Under the pieces are notes generated by a model that worked only from the letters and a program-made list of their open reading frames with translations, was not told the DNA's origin and did no database searches. Positions 16,446-25,683 of a stretch of 64,000 nt of DNA are shown piece after piece (within the stretch, counting starts at the first letter, position 1; every line of letters begins with the position of its first letter). The stretch comes from Deinococcus cellulosilyticus NBRC 106333 = KACC 11606. Its GTDB lineage: Bacteria; Deinococcota; Deinococci; Deinococcales; Deinococcaceae. The stretch lies in the NCBI RefSeq assembly GCF_007990775.1, contig NZ_BJXB01000004.1, positions 201,791 through 265,790 of the forward strand, given 5' to 3'. A program made the translations under genes and the position numbers.

Positions 16446-18641
16446 ATGCTGAACTTTCAGATCAAAGGCAATTACCAGGACGCCACCGGATACAACTGGG
16501 TGTTTTACGGAGACGACCAGAACCCCAACCTCTTCTACATCCTGCCGAAACCACAATACGCACTGGATGCCGGGGGAAAGCCCATCTTGCAGCTCACCCG
16601 TTACCTGACCGATGACAGCAGCAACGGCTCGGGCTTTGTGAGCCTGCAGGTGGCTCTCGCGGTTCCTCAGGACGTGCAACAGGCCATTCTGGGGCAGATC
16701 CAGCAGCAGTTTCATCCTCCAGGTCCCATCACCCTGAGCCCTCTGCAATACAACCCTGGAGCAACGGCATCCCTGAAACTGACCAGTGAGGGCCAGGACC
16801 TGAACCTCACCGTTCCGGCCTCGCAATTTGGCAGCAACACCGCCACGTTTGTGCTGCAGCTCGCCAAACAGCAGCTTGATACGGTGGTCGCCACCCTGTC
16901 CTCCCACGAGAGTGACCTGAATGTGACCTACCAGTTCACGGTGCCCTCCAGGCTTCCTGCCGTCACAGCGGTGCTGACTTTTGACAGTGCCCTGGCCTAC
17001 CAGTATCAGGTGACCCAGCCTGCCCACCACACCTGGGGCGAGGACACCCCTGGATCGGTGCAGAAAGCCCTGCAGGAATCCCAGAGCAGCCATGTTACCA
17101 TCACCTGGGGGATTGCCAACCCCGATGACACCCTGGTGCAGGCGGTGGCCGACTGGGCCAACAACACCCTCGCCACGCTGGTGCAGGCGCAGGTGCAGAA
17201 AACCATGCAGATTCTGGGACTGCAGAGTGGGGATTCGTTCAGCATCAACCAGGTGAGCAGTTTCACCGCCACCTACAGTGAAAATCAGGTGGTGGACTGG
17301 CACCTGAACCCCCAGAGCACCCTTCCCTCTTTGAACAGCCTGGGATTGAACGTGCAGGATTTCCTGGCCGAGGTGAATCAGCGCCAGCAGGTGATCACGG
17401 TCCATGCTCAGCTTCCTTTTACGCAAGACAGCCAGAACAGCACCGGGCTTCCGGCTGGAGACCTGCAGGCTGCACTGCTGGAATCGGTGGTGGTGACTGC
17501 CCGTTATCCTGGCCTCAGTGAAGAAAAAAGCACCATCACCTTCACTGAAAATGGAGCCCACACGTTCACGGCTCCTTATGACCCCCAGCAGGGACCCAGT
17601 TATCAACTGGAGTACCGGGCGACCTATCAGCAGTCCAGTGCCAGTGTGCAGAGCACCATCGACGGGCTGGACCAGGGGGATTACTACCTGAAACTGAACG
17701 ACGTGGGCTACCTGAATGTCACGTTTGATGCCGCCCAGGCCTTCAACATCAAGACCACCACCCCTCTTAAGAGTGTGGACGTGATCCTGACCTTCGTGGA
17801 TTCGGACGGCACAGGCACCCCCATCCACCAGACCCTGCACCTGACCCCAGAAAGCCCCAGAGGGATCATGGGCAGCCCCCACCCCATGCCGATCAACTCG
17901 GGGTACAACTACACGGTGACCTACACCTATGACGATCTGGTGTACACCGCTCCCACCCAGGTGAACCAGACGGGCTTCACCCAGTTGATTTACCCTGCAG
18001 CGGGCATTCACACCACCAATTTGATCATTTCGGTGCCAGCAAATGCCGACCCGATTTTTGATGCCACCGTGCAAATGTGGTTCACTGCGGCCCCCACGGT
18101 TCCGGGGATTGCCGAGCAACCCACCCAGGATGCTCCGGCAGTCTTCCAACTGACCCCAGAAGCGGACAGCACCGGAGCCAGTTTTGTGCGGGCCACTTTT
18201 GAGGGGTTCATCAACGGGCATGCACCGCTCGGGTACTCTGCAGCGATTGACAGTGTGGACGGGCAGATCCTGATCAACGATCAGCTGATTGAGCCCACCC
18301 AGGCCTCGGTGATGGTGACCCCCACCCAGCGCTACTACACCCTGGAAGTGAACAGTGATGCCATCTCCTGGACCACTGCCACCTATGACAGTGTGGAGGT
18401 GCTGATCACCACCACCGTGAACGGCAAAGCGCAACCCCAGCGATTGGTGAAATGGAACCGCACAGAAGGGGGTAGCCAGTACCTGACCTACAGCATTCAG
18501 GACGGAAATGCAGTCACTTACGCCTATGAGGTGCGCTACATCACCCCGGGGCAGGGTGTGCAGAAGGTGACGGGGAGTGGAGAGACCGATGTGGTCTTCA
18601 ACATTCCGGCCACGCCCTCCAGTCCAGTCAGCGCAGATTGA
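16446..18641 (+). CDS. Unknown 731-aa beta-rich protein in the toxin-like operon
   Basis: The start is ATG at 16446 with AAGGAGA 6 bases upstream; the longer reading frame overlaps the previous gene. No signal peptide. The N-terminus (YNWVFYGDDQNPNLFYILPKP, then ILQLTRYLTDDSSNGSGFVSLQVAL) forms a distinct domain of about 200 residues. The rest is built of beta-sandwich-like modules, with repeating patterns such as SVDVILTFVDSDGTG...YNYTVTYTYDD (about 450-510) and SVEVLITTTVNGK...YAYEVRYITPG near the end. It looks like an adhesion, receptor-binding or scaffold protein. Function is not recognised; a role with the three helical proteins is inferred from tight co-linearity (29-bp gap after component C). 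Confidence 0.6.
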   Translation: MLNFQIKGNYQDATGYNWVFYGDDQNPNLFYILPKPQYALDAGGKPILQLTRYLTDDSSNGSGFVSLQVALAVPQDVQQAILGQIQQQFHPPGPITLSPLQYNPGATASLKLTSEGQDLNLTVPASQFGSNTATFVLQLAKQQLDTVVATLSSHESDLNVTYQFTVPSRLPAVTAVLTFDSALAYQYQVTQPAHHTWGEDTPGSVQKALQESQSSHVTITWGIANPDDTLVQAVADWANNTLATLVQAQVQKTMQILGLQSGDSFSINQVSSFTATYSENQVVDWHLNPQSTLPSLNSLGLNVQDFLAEVNQRQQVITVHAQLPFTQDSQNSTGLPAGDLQAALLESVVVTARYPGLSEEKSTITFTENGAHTFTAPYDPQQGPSYQLEYRATYQQSSASVQSTIDGLDQGDYYLKLNDVGYLNVTFDAAQAFNIKTTTPLKSVDVILTFVDSDGTGTPIHQTLHLTPESPRGIMGSPHPMPINSGYNYTVTYTYDDLVYTAPTQVNQTGFTQLIYPAAGIHTTNLIISVPANADPIFDATVQMWFTAAPTVPGIAEQPTQDAPAVFQLTPEADSTGASFVRATFEGFINGHAPLGYSAAIDSVDGQILINDQLIEPTQASVMVTPTQRYYTLEVNSDAISWTTATYDSVEVLITTTVNGKAQPQRLVKWNRTEGGSQYLTYSIQDGNAVTYAYEVRYITPGQGVQKVTGSGETDVVFNIPATPSSPVSAD

Positions 18642-18652
18642 GGAGAGACCAG

Positions 18653-18681
18653 ACCGGGAGGCCCTCTCCCGGTTCTTTTTT
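18653..18681 (+). terminator. Terminator or attenuator inside the toxin-like operon
   Basis: Stem ACCGGGAG/CTCCCGGT with a 5-base loop (18653-18673), then a T-tract to 18681. It lies between the 731-aa and 234-aa genes, and the RBS of the latter (CAGGAGATC) follows at once, so it should lower expression of the last gene. Confidence 0.75.
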
Positions 18682-18692
18682 CAGGAGATCCC

Positions 18693-19397
18693 ATGCAACA
18701 GAATCTGCAACGCACTTTTCCTCAACTTGAACAGAAGCTGTCTGGCTTCCATTTGCTGGAACAGAGCACCCTCACCCCTTCGGGCGCTCCCTGGGAGTGG
18801 ATGCTCACTGAAAACCCGGATGAGTTGCGCCTCACCCTGGATGTGCCCACCACTGAAGTCCCAGAGCACCTGCAAAAGTACGTTCATGGTGAACGAGACT
18901 GCTGGTTGAGCTTCAGGGAAAATTTTGCAGGGGCCACTTTCAAGGTGTACCGACGGTTTCATCCGCATGACCCTGATCCGCTGCAGGACCCCAGGTTCAT
19001 TGCCAGACTGGTGGGTTTTGATGGGCACAGTTCGCCAGAAGTGTATTACACCCTCAAAGGCCCTTCTCCTGCCTTGCTGCACCATGTCTTGCAAAGGTCA
19101 GGCAGCAGCCACCTTCTGCCCCTGTTTTATGACGAGGTCACCTTGCTGACAGGACAGGACAGCCGCACATTTTTGCAGGCTCGCAAACTTGGGGTGAGTG
19201 TCAGGGAGGATGTGGTCACGCTGTATGTGCAGGTGCATGGGCTTGCCCTGTCAGCAAGATCCATCTCTCAACTTCTTGGGGAAACGGTGCTCGACCAGTG
19301 GAGGCATTCAGGTCTGGTGCTGGAGCCAGCACTGGCCGTGTGGGTGTTCAGGGGAAACCATGTCCAGCACGCCCTGGGATTGGCTCCAGAATTCTAG
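18693..19397 (+). CDS. Unknown 234-aa protein, last gene of the toxin-like operon
   Basis: Starts at ATG 18693 with AGGAG 7-8 bases upstream. A soluble mixed alpha/beta protein with no signal peptide or membrane segment. Visible traits are a tryptophan/aromatic-rich N-terminal half (PSGAPWEWMLTENPDEL, DCWLSFRENFAGATFKVYRRF) and a C-terminal segment with LYVQVHGLALSARSISQLLG. No family recognised. Separated from the 731-aa gene by a terminator-like hairpin, so it may be made in smaller amounts. Its stop codon TAG (19395-19397) is the first three bases of the third TAGAATAACGTTATTCTA palindrome. A regulatory or immunity role is possible but unsupported. Confidence 0.6.
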   Translation: MQQNLQRTFPQLEQKLSGFHLLEQSTLTPSGAPWEWMLTENPDELRLTLDVPTTEVPEHLQKYVHGERDCWLSFRENFAGATFKVYRRFHPHDPDPLQDPRFIARLVGFDGHSSPEVYYTLKGPSPALLHHVLQRSGSSHLLPLFYDEVTLLTGQDSRTFLQARKLGVSVREDVVTLYVQVHGLALSARSISQLLGETVLDQWRHSGLVLEPALAVWVFRGNHVQHALGLAPEF

Positions 19398-19412
19398 AAT
19401 AACGTTATTCTA
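19395..19412. repeat. Palindrome copy 3: TAGAATAACGTTATTCTA
   Basis: Exact copy of the 18-bp palindrome; its first three bases are the stop codon of the upstream gene. 141 bp upstream of the lipoprotein gene at 19553, too far and oddly placed for an operator. Confidence 0.92.
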
Positions 19413-19552
19413 AAGTTGTGGTTGCATGAAACCAACACAAAAGGGCAAGCTTTTGAGGTGGGATGCAGCAGGACTTCAGACCACCTGAAAAGAAGTGTCC
19501 CTCCAGGTGTCCCTCCCTGTCTCTAGGCTGAAACCAGCACAGGAGGAACCCC

Positions 19553-21241
19553 ATGAGAACACCTTTCATTGCCCCGACTTTGACCCTGGCCCTGCTGGTT
19601 TCAGCCTGCAACCTCACCCCTGGCGTGCAGGCCCCCAGAACACTGGATGCAGCAGGGGGAACCGTGATGTCCAGCAACAATCTGGCCACGCTTGTGGTCC
19701 CAGCAGGTGCCCTGTCCCAGAAGTCGGTGGTGACCCTGGAGATGGCCGGGAATGTTGCTGCTGCGCCTGCAGGTCTCAAAATGGTGCCAGGCACCGCCTT
19801 CAAACTCAGCGGGGACCATCCCCTGCAGAAAACCGCAACCCTGACCCTCAAGTACCAGGCGAGCAGCATCCAGCGCCAGAACACCCTGGAAGACACCCTG
19901 GCCCTGTACCAGCTGGCCAACAACCTGTGGACGCTGGTGGCGGGAGGACAGCTGGACCCTGCAAAATCCACCTTCACGGCCCAGGTGCAGCAATATGCCA
20001 CCTATGCCCTGATGTACACCCAGGGCACCCAGACAGATCCGGTGGCCAGTGTGCAGATCATCCAGCAAAGTCCGAGCGTGGTGCTCGGTGACATGATCAC
20101 CCTCACCGCCCTGGCCAAAAACAGCAAAGGGGAGGGGCTTGCCCTGCTGCCCACCGATTTCAGCTGGACCTCCAGCAACACTGCGGTGGCCACGGTGGAC
20201 AGTGCAGGCAAGGTCACCGGGAAAATGGAAGGCAAGGCCACCATCTCTGCCAGTGCGCAGGGCAAGACGGGCAGTGTGGAGGTGAGCGTGATCAAAGCCA
20301 CAGGCACTCCAGCGACCTACACGGTGCATCCGGTCCCCCTCCCTGCAGGAGAACTGGGCAGTTACGGACTGGCCTTCAACAACACCGGGCAGGTGTTCCT
20401 GATCGGGTCGCACCTTGCCGGAGGGGTGGTGGAATCGTATTACTTCTACGATGGCACTTCGGTCAAGCCTGTGACCCTGCCCAACGGGTACCGGGCCAGC
20501 AGTTACGGCAGCAGCCTTTCACGCACCTGTGTGAACACCCAGGGGCAGGTGGCCTTCACCGCCGTGGCCACAGACAACAGTGGTGGGAAAGTCTTCTGGC
20601 TGGACGCAGGCACCGTCACCGCTCCAGCTTTCGCTTCGGGGCAGCGCATGGTGCGGGGCTGCAACGACAGTGGGCAGGTGCTGTCCTCCAATTTTCTGGA
20701 TTTCCTGCACCCCGGAAACCAGCTGTACACCGCTGGAGGAGCCGTGCAGAACCTGCCTGACCTGATGGCCATGGCCCTCAACAGCAAAGGAGAAGTGCTG
20801 TTCACCGATCAGGTGTTCGCGGGTGGGAAGGGAACCAAACTTCCGGTGCCCACAGGTGCTCTGGGCAGTGTGGGCCGGGACCTCAACGACCAGGGGGTGG
20901 TGCTGGGCCTGGCCTTCAAGAGCGGCACCCCGGACAGCAGCCTCTTTTTGTGGGACCGGGTAAACAACACCGTGCGTGAATTTGGTTATCCCTCAGACGC
21001 CAAAGGCACTCCAGGAGCCGTGGACGTCAACAACAAAGGGGAGGTCCTGGTGACCGGCAAGGACAGCACAGGTCAGGATGCCATGTGGGTCTACAAAAAC
21101 GGAAGTTACACCCGGGTGAAGTACAGCGGCTGGAATCCCGGTGTGGGGGTGGCCATCAACGATGAGGGATGGATTCTCACCAGTCTGGAAAGCATTGCAG
21201 GCAACAACAGTGTGGCAGTGGTGCTCAAACCTCAGCCCTGA
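19553..21241 (+). CDS. Secreted lipoprotein with Ig-like (BIG2) domain and HAF-like repeats
   Basis: 562 aa; RBS AGGAGGAA. The lipobox LVSAC puts the lipidated cysteine at residue 19. Residues about 30-150 form a ZU5-like beta domain (LDAAGGTVMSSNNLATLVVPAGAL, VTLTLKYQ-like strands). Residues about 160-240 are a bacterial Ig-like BIG2 domain (FSWTSSNTAVATVDSAGKVTGKMEGKATISA). The C-terminal half has repeated blocks of the type LNDQGVVLGLA / VNNKGEVLVTG / NDSGQVLSSN, as in HAF-repeat proteins of unknown role. It likely acts on the cell surface or in the periplasm. Stand-alone gene ended by a bidirectional terminator. Confidence 0.8.
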   Translation: MRTPFIAPTLTLALLVSACNLTPGVQAPRTLDAAGGTVMSSNNLATLVVPAGALSQKSVVTLEMAGNVAAAPAGLKMVPGTAFKLSGDHPLQKTATLTLKYQASSIQRQNTLEDTLALYQLANNLWTLVAGGQLDPAKSTFTAQVQQYATYALMYTQGTQTDPVASVQIIQQSPSVVLGDMITLTALAKNSKGEGLALLPTDFSWTSSNTAVATVDSAGKVTGKMEGKATISASAQGKTGSVEVSVIKATGTPATYTVHPVPLPAGELGSYGLAFNNTGQVFLIGSHLAGGVVESYYFYDGTSVKPVTLPNGYRASSYGSSLSRTCVNTQGQVAFTAVATDNSGGKVFWLDAGTVTAPAFASGQRMVRGCNDSGQVLSSNFLDFLHPGNQLYTAGGAVQNLPDLMAMALNSKGEVLFTDQVFAGGKGTKLPVPTGALGSVGRDLNDQGVVLGLAFKSGTPDSSLFLWDRVNNTVREFGYPSDAKGTPGAVDVNNKGEVLVTGKDSTGQDAMWVYKNGSYTRVKYSGWNPGVGVAINDEGWILTSLESIAGNNSVAVVLKPQP

Positions 21242-21255
21242 AAGAAACATTTTGC

Positions 21256-21281
21256 AGAAGGGCACCCGTGGGTGCCCTTCT
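21256..21281. terminator. Bidirectional terminator between convergent genes
   Basis: 11-bp arms AGAAGGGCACC/GGTGCCCTTCT around a 4-base loop. It lies between the lipoprotein stop (21241) and the stop of the convergent secreted protein (21293). Confidence 0.85.
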
Positions 21282-21292
21282 TGGTGTTGAAA

Positions 21293-22042
21293 TCAAAAGT
21301 ACTGGATGGTGCGCCGGGTCACCCGCACTTCTGCCTTGCCCCAGACCTCCTCCTCGGGAATCCAGCCGTACTGGGTTTTGCGAATCCAGTTGCCCTTTTG
21401 GTCGTACTGGTAGACAAAACGGTAGGCTGGCTGCTTCTGCTTTCCTGAAAAATATCCTGTCTCGATGGGCAGATTTTTGCTGTTGTAGACCGTATAATCC
21501 GCAAAGGAGGAGCGGTCAGGGTGGGTGTCTTTGACCAGCACCATGCCTCCTTTCAGGTGGTTGTACAGCAGCACCTGAGGCTGGTCCTCGTTCTCCAGGT
21601 ACCGTTTCTCTTTGACCACCCGTCCCAGACGGTCACAGGTGCGCAGGTGGGTGCGTTTTCTGGCATCCTGCCGAAGAAAGATTTTGGTGCGTAACTCACA
21701 CCCTTTTGCATCAAAGAAAGATATCCAGGTGCCGTAAGGCTTCTGGTCCTCCACCAGACGCATTTCCAGGATTCGTTTTCGGGCAGCCCAGCGGTAGGTG
21801 GCCCGGGCATGTTCAAACCCGATGGGCTGAAAAGTGGTGTGGACGGCCTCCAGGTTCCCACCAAACACGATTTCTTCATATGAAGCGTCCAGAACACTTT
21901 GCAGATCTTCCTGGTAACTGATCTTGACGGCAAGGACTTTTCCATGCAGTTCAAAGGATCTGAGAAGAGGTGTGGCCTGTGCACTGGCAAGGAGCAGTCC
22001 GGCGGCCATCAGGTGGGTCCAAAAGCGCAGAGAGGGCATCAC
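21293..22042 (-). CDS. Secreted hypothetical protein (249 aa)
   Basis: The N-terminus (MPSLRFWTHLMAAGLLLASAQA) is a Sec signal peptide with cleavage near residue 23. The mature protein is beta-rich with many basic and aromatic residues. Its C-terminal part contains FVYQYDQKGNWIRKTQYGW, resembling the Y-D-x-x-G-N-W-x-x-K motif of YD/RHS-type repeats, but only one repeat is present. Two cysteines (in AKGCELR and LRTCDRLG) may pair. No function recognised. RBS on the minus strand is AAGGAGG, about 6 bases before the start. It stands alone between a convergent lipoprotein gene and the large regulator upstream. Confidence 0.65.
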   Translation of the reverse strand: MMPSLRFWTHLMAAGLLLASAQATPLLRSFELHGKVLAVKISYQEDLQSVLDASYEEIVFGGNLEAVHTTFQPIGFEHARATYRWAARKRILEMRLVEDQKPYGTWISFFDAKGCELRTKIFLRQDARKRTHLRTCDRLGRVVKEKRYLENEDQPQVLLYNHLKGGMVLVKDTHPDRSSFADYTVYNSKNLPIETGYFSGKQKQPAYRFVYQYDQKGNWIRKTQYGWIPEEEVWGKAEVRVTRRTIQYF

Positions 22043-22119
22043 ATTCCTCCTTGAGGGGTCAGATTCTCCCCTGTGCTTTCAGTGTGTCTCAAAGCAGGGA
22101 CACTTGCAGGGACAGCCTG

Positions 22120-25100
22120 TCATCTCTTCTTGCCTGTGGACAGGTGCTGCAATTCACCGGGCACCTCACCGAAGTGGTCAGCAAACACCAGGCAGGCCTG
22201 CAGGTGATGCTGTTTTGCAGCCTGAAAGTCCTCCAGGTGCTGGTACACTTCGATCATCTTCAGGTGGGCATCAAGGTCGCAGGGGTTGTGTTCCAGCAAT
22301 CGAGCATACAGCCCTGGACGCTGCGCCCAGTCCTGCTCTTCGGCGAGTTGCAGCACCGCACGCCGCCATTGTTCCTGAAGCTGGCTGCGCAAGGGATGCA
22401 GTTCTGGAAGGTCCAGGTCCTGCATCAGGGGGCCAGTGTACAGCGAGAGGGCCTGTTCGAGGTGCCCACGTTGCAGGGCTGCCAGGAAGTCGCTGAGGTC
22501 ACACTGCAGGTGGACCAGGTGGTAGCTGCCGTCTCGCCTCCACTTGATGGTGCCGTGTCTGCCCAGTGCTTCCCTGAGCCGGATCACGGTTTTGCGGAAG
22601 TTGGTGTCTGCGGCCTGCATGCTGGCTTCAGGCCACAGGGCCAGTTGCAAGGTTTCACGGGGCACGCCTCCGGTCCCCTGGCGAAGACTTGCGATCAGCA
22701 GCAAAGCCAGCATCTCTTTGACTTTGCGTCCTTTCCAGGGTTGCACCTCATGTCCGGTCACCCTTCGGGTTGGCCCGAGCAGACACAACCTGGCTTCCTC
22801 GTGGAGGCTGACAGAGGGAACTGGTGCACGCTGAATTGCCTGAAAGCCTGAAGGGCACAACTTCTGAAGCAAATGCAGGTGCCCCCAGGCATCACAGGCC
22901 TCAATGTGCTTCCAGCCTTCCTCAACCACTTGAGGGTCAGGTGGGGTTTGCAGGGCCGCCAGGGTGAGCAGGGCCTCCCCGATCAGGGCTTCATTGCGGC
23001 ACAGTCGGGCCGCCTGCAGTGCCGCCTTGGCTTCAGGTTGCCCTTTGCCAGTGAGGGTGTGTTGCAGCAAAGCTTCGATCAGACATCGTTTTGCCCATAC
23101 ACCCGGCCCATCTTCTGGTTTCACCTGCTCAAGGTCCAGGCGGGCCTGTTCGGGTTGTCCGGCCAGCAGGTGGATGCGTGCCCTGATGAGGGGGTGTTCC
23201 ATGTAGGGGTTGTGGTGCGCCTCCTCCAGGCGCGCAAGGGCAGCAGGAATGTGACCCAGAAATGCTTCTGCCTCGGCAATGTCGGTGGGTTTGGCCCCCT
23301 GGTGGTGGGTGATCAGATCGGCACTGCGGCACAGCACATCAAAAGCCTGCTGGAAATCTCCCCGCCACAGCCGCAGGATGCCCAGGTTCCACAGCACTGC
23401 AGAGGTCACCCGCAGGTTGCCTGCTGCCTCGAAGCGGGACAGCAACTCGCGGTGCAGGGGCTCAGACTCCGGGTAGCGCCCTTGCATCAGCAGCAGATAA
23501 CCCAGATTGGCCTCAATGCGGTTGAGCAGGAAAATGTCCCCGGCAACCCTGGCCTCTGTGATCGCCTCCCTGAGCTGCTTTTCGGAGGCCTCGAAGTCAG
23601 CGACCATGATGCCCATGCTCCCTGCATCCATCAGCACCCGGGCACGCTGTGCAGGGTCAGGCACGTCAGACAGGTGGTCCAGGGCCTGCTGCATGGTGTT
23701 GTGGGCTGCCCGGAAAAGACCCTTGCGGTACTGCAGCTCACCAAGCTGCACCTGATGCAGGGAGGCGGCCTGGGGGTGTGCAACTGCCCACTGCTCGAAG
23801 TCCTGCAGGGTCTGTTCTGCTTGATCCAGCCGGTTGAGCTGAAACTCCAGGAACAGGCGCTGGATGAAGTACCCCTGCACATCTGGATGGTCCACAGGAA
23901 GCGGATGCAGGCTTTGCAACACCTGCAGGGCCTGTTCCTGCTGTCCTGTTTCATCGAGGGCCCGGGCGATCTGAAGCTGGCTGCTGAAATCCCCGGGAAA
24001 GGGCTTCACCTGCAGAGCCTCTTTCACCCGGTTGAGCCGCATCAGGGCTGCCAGGAGTCCTGCCCGCACCTCCACGGGAGGTTGGGGGTCCAGCCAGAGC
24101 CATGCACGGGCCTCCTGCACGACTTCTGCATGGCGTTCATGCTGCCGGGCATGCTGAAACGCTTCACGGGTGAATTCCAGTTGCTGGACATGCTGGCCCC
24201 GACGGGCATGCCAGGCCCGCTGCACCGGGTCGGTCAGCACCTCCACAGCCTGCAAGTGCACTTTCTGCAACTCTGCTGCTGAAGCCGCTTCCCGCAGGAT
24301 GCTCCCGTACAGGGGATGGGTCAGGCTGTGCAGCACCTCGCCTGCCTGCAAACGGCTGGACACCACCCCGAGGCCCCTGAGTTGCTCTGCATGGACCTCC
24401 ATCTGCTCGCTGGAACACCCGGCAATGTGCGCCCACACCTGAAGAGGGAGGGCTTCATCGACTGCCGCCAGCACCACAGCAGCCCGCCAGTGATGGAGGT
24501 GATCGCCGAGCCGTTCCAGACGCTGCCTGATCGCCTGTTGCAGGCTGTGGGGAATGAGGGCGTTTTCTGGAGGCAGGAAGGTCCACACGAAGTGCTGTTT
24601 GCGCAGGACTCCTCCCTGACGCAGGAGGTGCAGCAACTCCCGGGTGTACAGGGGATGACCTTCCCCATGCTCTTCCAGCCACTGCAGCAAACTGTCGGGG
24701 GGAGCTGCACCCAGCAAGGCCACTGTCAGGTCCCTCACCTCCTGGTGGTGGAGCCGCTGAAGCTCCACTTTTCTGGGATGCAGACCTGTGGCCAGCTGCA
24801 ATTTCTTCTGCAATGCCTCCATGGCCTGGACAGCAGGTGTTTCTGTTTCCAGAGGTCTGGAGGCCAGCACCATGAGCACCGGGCTGTGGTCCAGCAGCAC
24901 CCGTGACCACAGCGCCTGCAGCACCTCCAGATCGTCTTCGGGCATGGCGTGAACGTCATCCACCAGCAAGCACAGGCCGTGCAGGTTCTGAGATTCCCAG
25001 CTGACTGCAGCCAGCAGAGTTCGGGTGGGATCAGCGGCCCCTGAGGAGGGCAACAACCGAACCCAGGGGTGGTCCGGGCAGTGGCTGCGGGCGGCTTCAA

Positions 25101-25359
25101 TCAGGTCGGCATTGCGTGTGCGGTTGAAGGCCTCGGCAAAATGCAGCACCAGCGTGCGCAGAAGATGACCCCTGCGCACATGCACCACCTGAGATGGGTC
25201 CAGTTGATGGGCAAAACGCTCCAGCAGACTGCTCTTGCCCAGTCCTGCTTCCCCTTCAATCTGGGCCATGCCAGACAGACCCTCCTGGTGCGTTGCCTTC
25301 CACAGGTCCAGCAGGGTCTGAAAAGACCGGTTGTGAAGGGACACCAGAGGCTCAGGCAT
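22120..25359 (-). CDS. Large ATPase regulator with C-terminal BTAD/SARP-like DNA-binding region
   Basis: 1079 aa. The N-terminal STAND/AAA ATPase has Walker A GEAGLGKS (36-43) and Walker B LCLLVDDVHAM near residue 133. A long middle part of TPR-like helices follows (about 380-800), including GDFQQAFDVLCRSADLI-type repeats. The C-terminus (about 860-1079) has a winged-helix region (PWKGRKVKEMLALLLI...NFRKTVIRLREALG) and a bacterial transcriptional activation domain (CDLSDFLAALQRG...LYARLLEHNPCDLDAHLKMIEVYQ). The order ATPase first, BTAD last is reversed relative to the two SARP-type proteins at 45-50 kb. A perfect TATAAT lies 12-17 bases before the ATG with no Shine-Dalgarno, so the mRNA is likely leaderless. 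Target genes unknown. Confidence 0.85.
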   Translation of the reverse strand: MPEPLVSLHNRSFQTLLDLWKATHQEGLSGMAQIEGEAGLGKSSLLERFAHQLDPSQVVHVRRGHLLRTLVLHFAEAFNRTRNADLIEAARSHCPDHPWVRLLPSSGAADPTRTLLAAVSWESQNLHGLCLLVDDVHAMPEDDLEVLQALWSRVLLDHSPVLMVLASRPLETETPAVQAMEALQKKLQLATGLHPRKVELQRLHHQEVRDLTVALLGAAPPDSLLQWLEEHGEGHPLYTRELLHLLRQGGVLRKQHFVWTFLPPENALIPHSLQQAIRQRLERLGDHLHHWRAAVVLAAVDEALPLQVWAHIAGCSSEQMEVHAEQLRGLGVVSSRLQAGEVLHSLTHPLYGSILREAASAAELQKVHLQAVEVLTDPVQRAWHARRGQHVQQLEFTREAFQHARQHERHAEVVQEARAWLWLDPQPPVEVRAGLLAALMRLNRVKEALQVKPFPGDFSSQLQIARALDETGQQEQALQVLQSLHPLPVDHPDVQGYFIQRLFLEFQLNRLDQAEQTLQDFEQWAVAHPQAASLHQVQLGELQYRKGLFRAAHNTMQQALDHLSDVPDPAQRARVLMDAGSMGIMVADFEASEKQLREAITEARVAGDIFLLNRIEANLGYLLLMQGRYPESEPLHRELLSRFEAAGNLRVTSAVLWNLGILRLWRGDFQQAFDVLCRSADLITHHQGAKPTDIAEAEAFLGHIPAALARLEEAHHNPYMEHPLIRARIHLLAGQPEQARLDLEQVKPEDGPGVWAKRCLIEALLQHTLTGKGQPEAKAALQAARLCRNEALIGEALLTLAALQTPPDPQVVEEGWKHIEACDAWGHLHLLQKLCPSGFQAIQRAPVPSVSLHEEARLCLLGPTRRVTGHEVQPWKGRKVKEMLALLLIASLRQGTGGVPRETLQLALWPEASMQAADTNFRKTVIRLREALGRHGTIKWRRDGSYHLVHLQCDLSDFLAALQRGHLEQALSLYTGPLMQDLDLPELHPLRSQLQEQWRRAVLQLAEEQDWAQRPGLYARLLEHNPCDLDAHLKMIEVYQHLEDFQAAKQHHLQACLVFADHFGEVPGELQHLSTGKKR

Positions 25360-25370
25360 GAGATGCCCAC

Positions 25371-25376
25371 ATTATA
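25371..25376 (-). promoter_or_regulatory. -10 box (TATAAT) of the 1079-aa regulator
   Basis: A consensus TATAAT on the minus strand, 11 bases before the ATG at 25359. No convincing TTGACA-type -35 is seen 17 bp further upstream. Confidence 0.55.
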
Positions 25377-25654
25377 TCGGGCTGGTGGAAATGGGCTGCA
25401 GGGCACCATGGATTGGGATTCTGGCCCAGCACAATTCGGTTCTTTTTTACGGTCAGCTCCTGGACGGCATCACCGATGTTTTGCAGAACACCGAAGACCA
25501 GGCCCTGCTTGCCCATGGTTTCTGTTCCACCGATGGTGAAACTGCACAACACGACCACCATCTCGATGGGCAACACCGGAAAGATCGACCATTTGAGCAA
25601 CACACACGGGTTGCCCACACCCACCAACACCAGTCCAGTGACATCTCAGGCCAG

Positions 25655-25683
25655 ACAACCCCGCCCGTTCAGGGTGGGGTTGT
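25655..25683 (-). terminator. Hairpin after the efflux operon
   Basis: ACAACCCC/GGGGTTGT arms extended by CCC/GGG around a short loop, 8 bp past the permease stop. There is no clear T-tract, so termination strength is uncertain. Confidence 0.5.

Noticed and set aside
16380..18434. 684-codon open frame on the minus strand
   Set aside because: Antisense shadow of the 731-aa gene; no RBS, His/Gly/Val-rich composition typical of reversed GC-rich codons.
25352..25630. 92-codon minus-strand ORF between the regulator and efflux permease
   Set aside because: Codon use is acceptable but it has no RBS, starts with GTG, and overlaps the TATAAT promoter and start of the 1079-aa gene.
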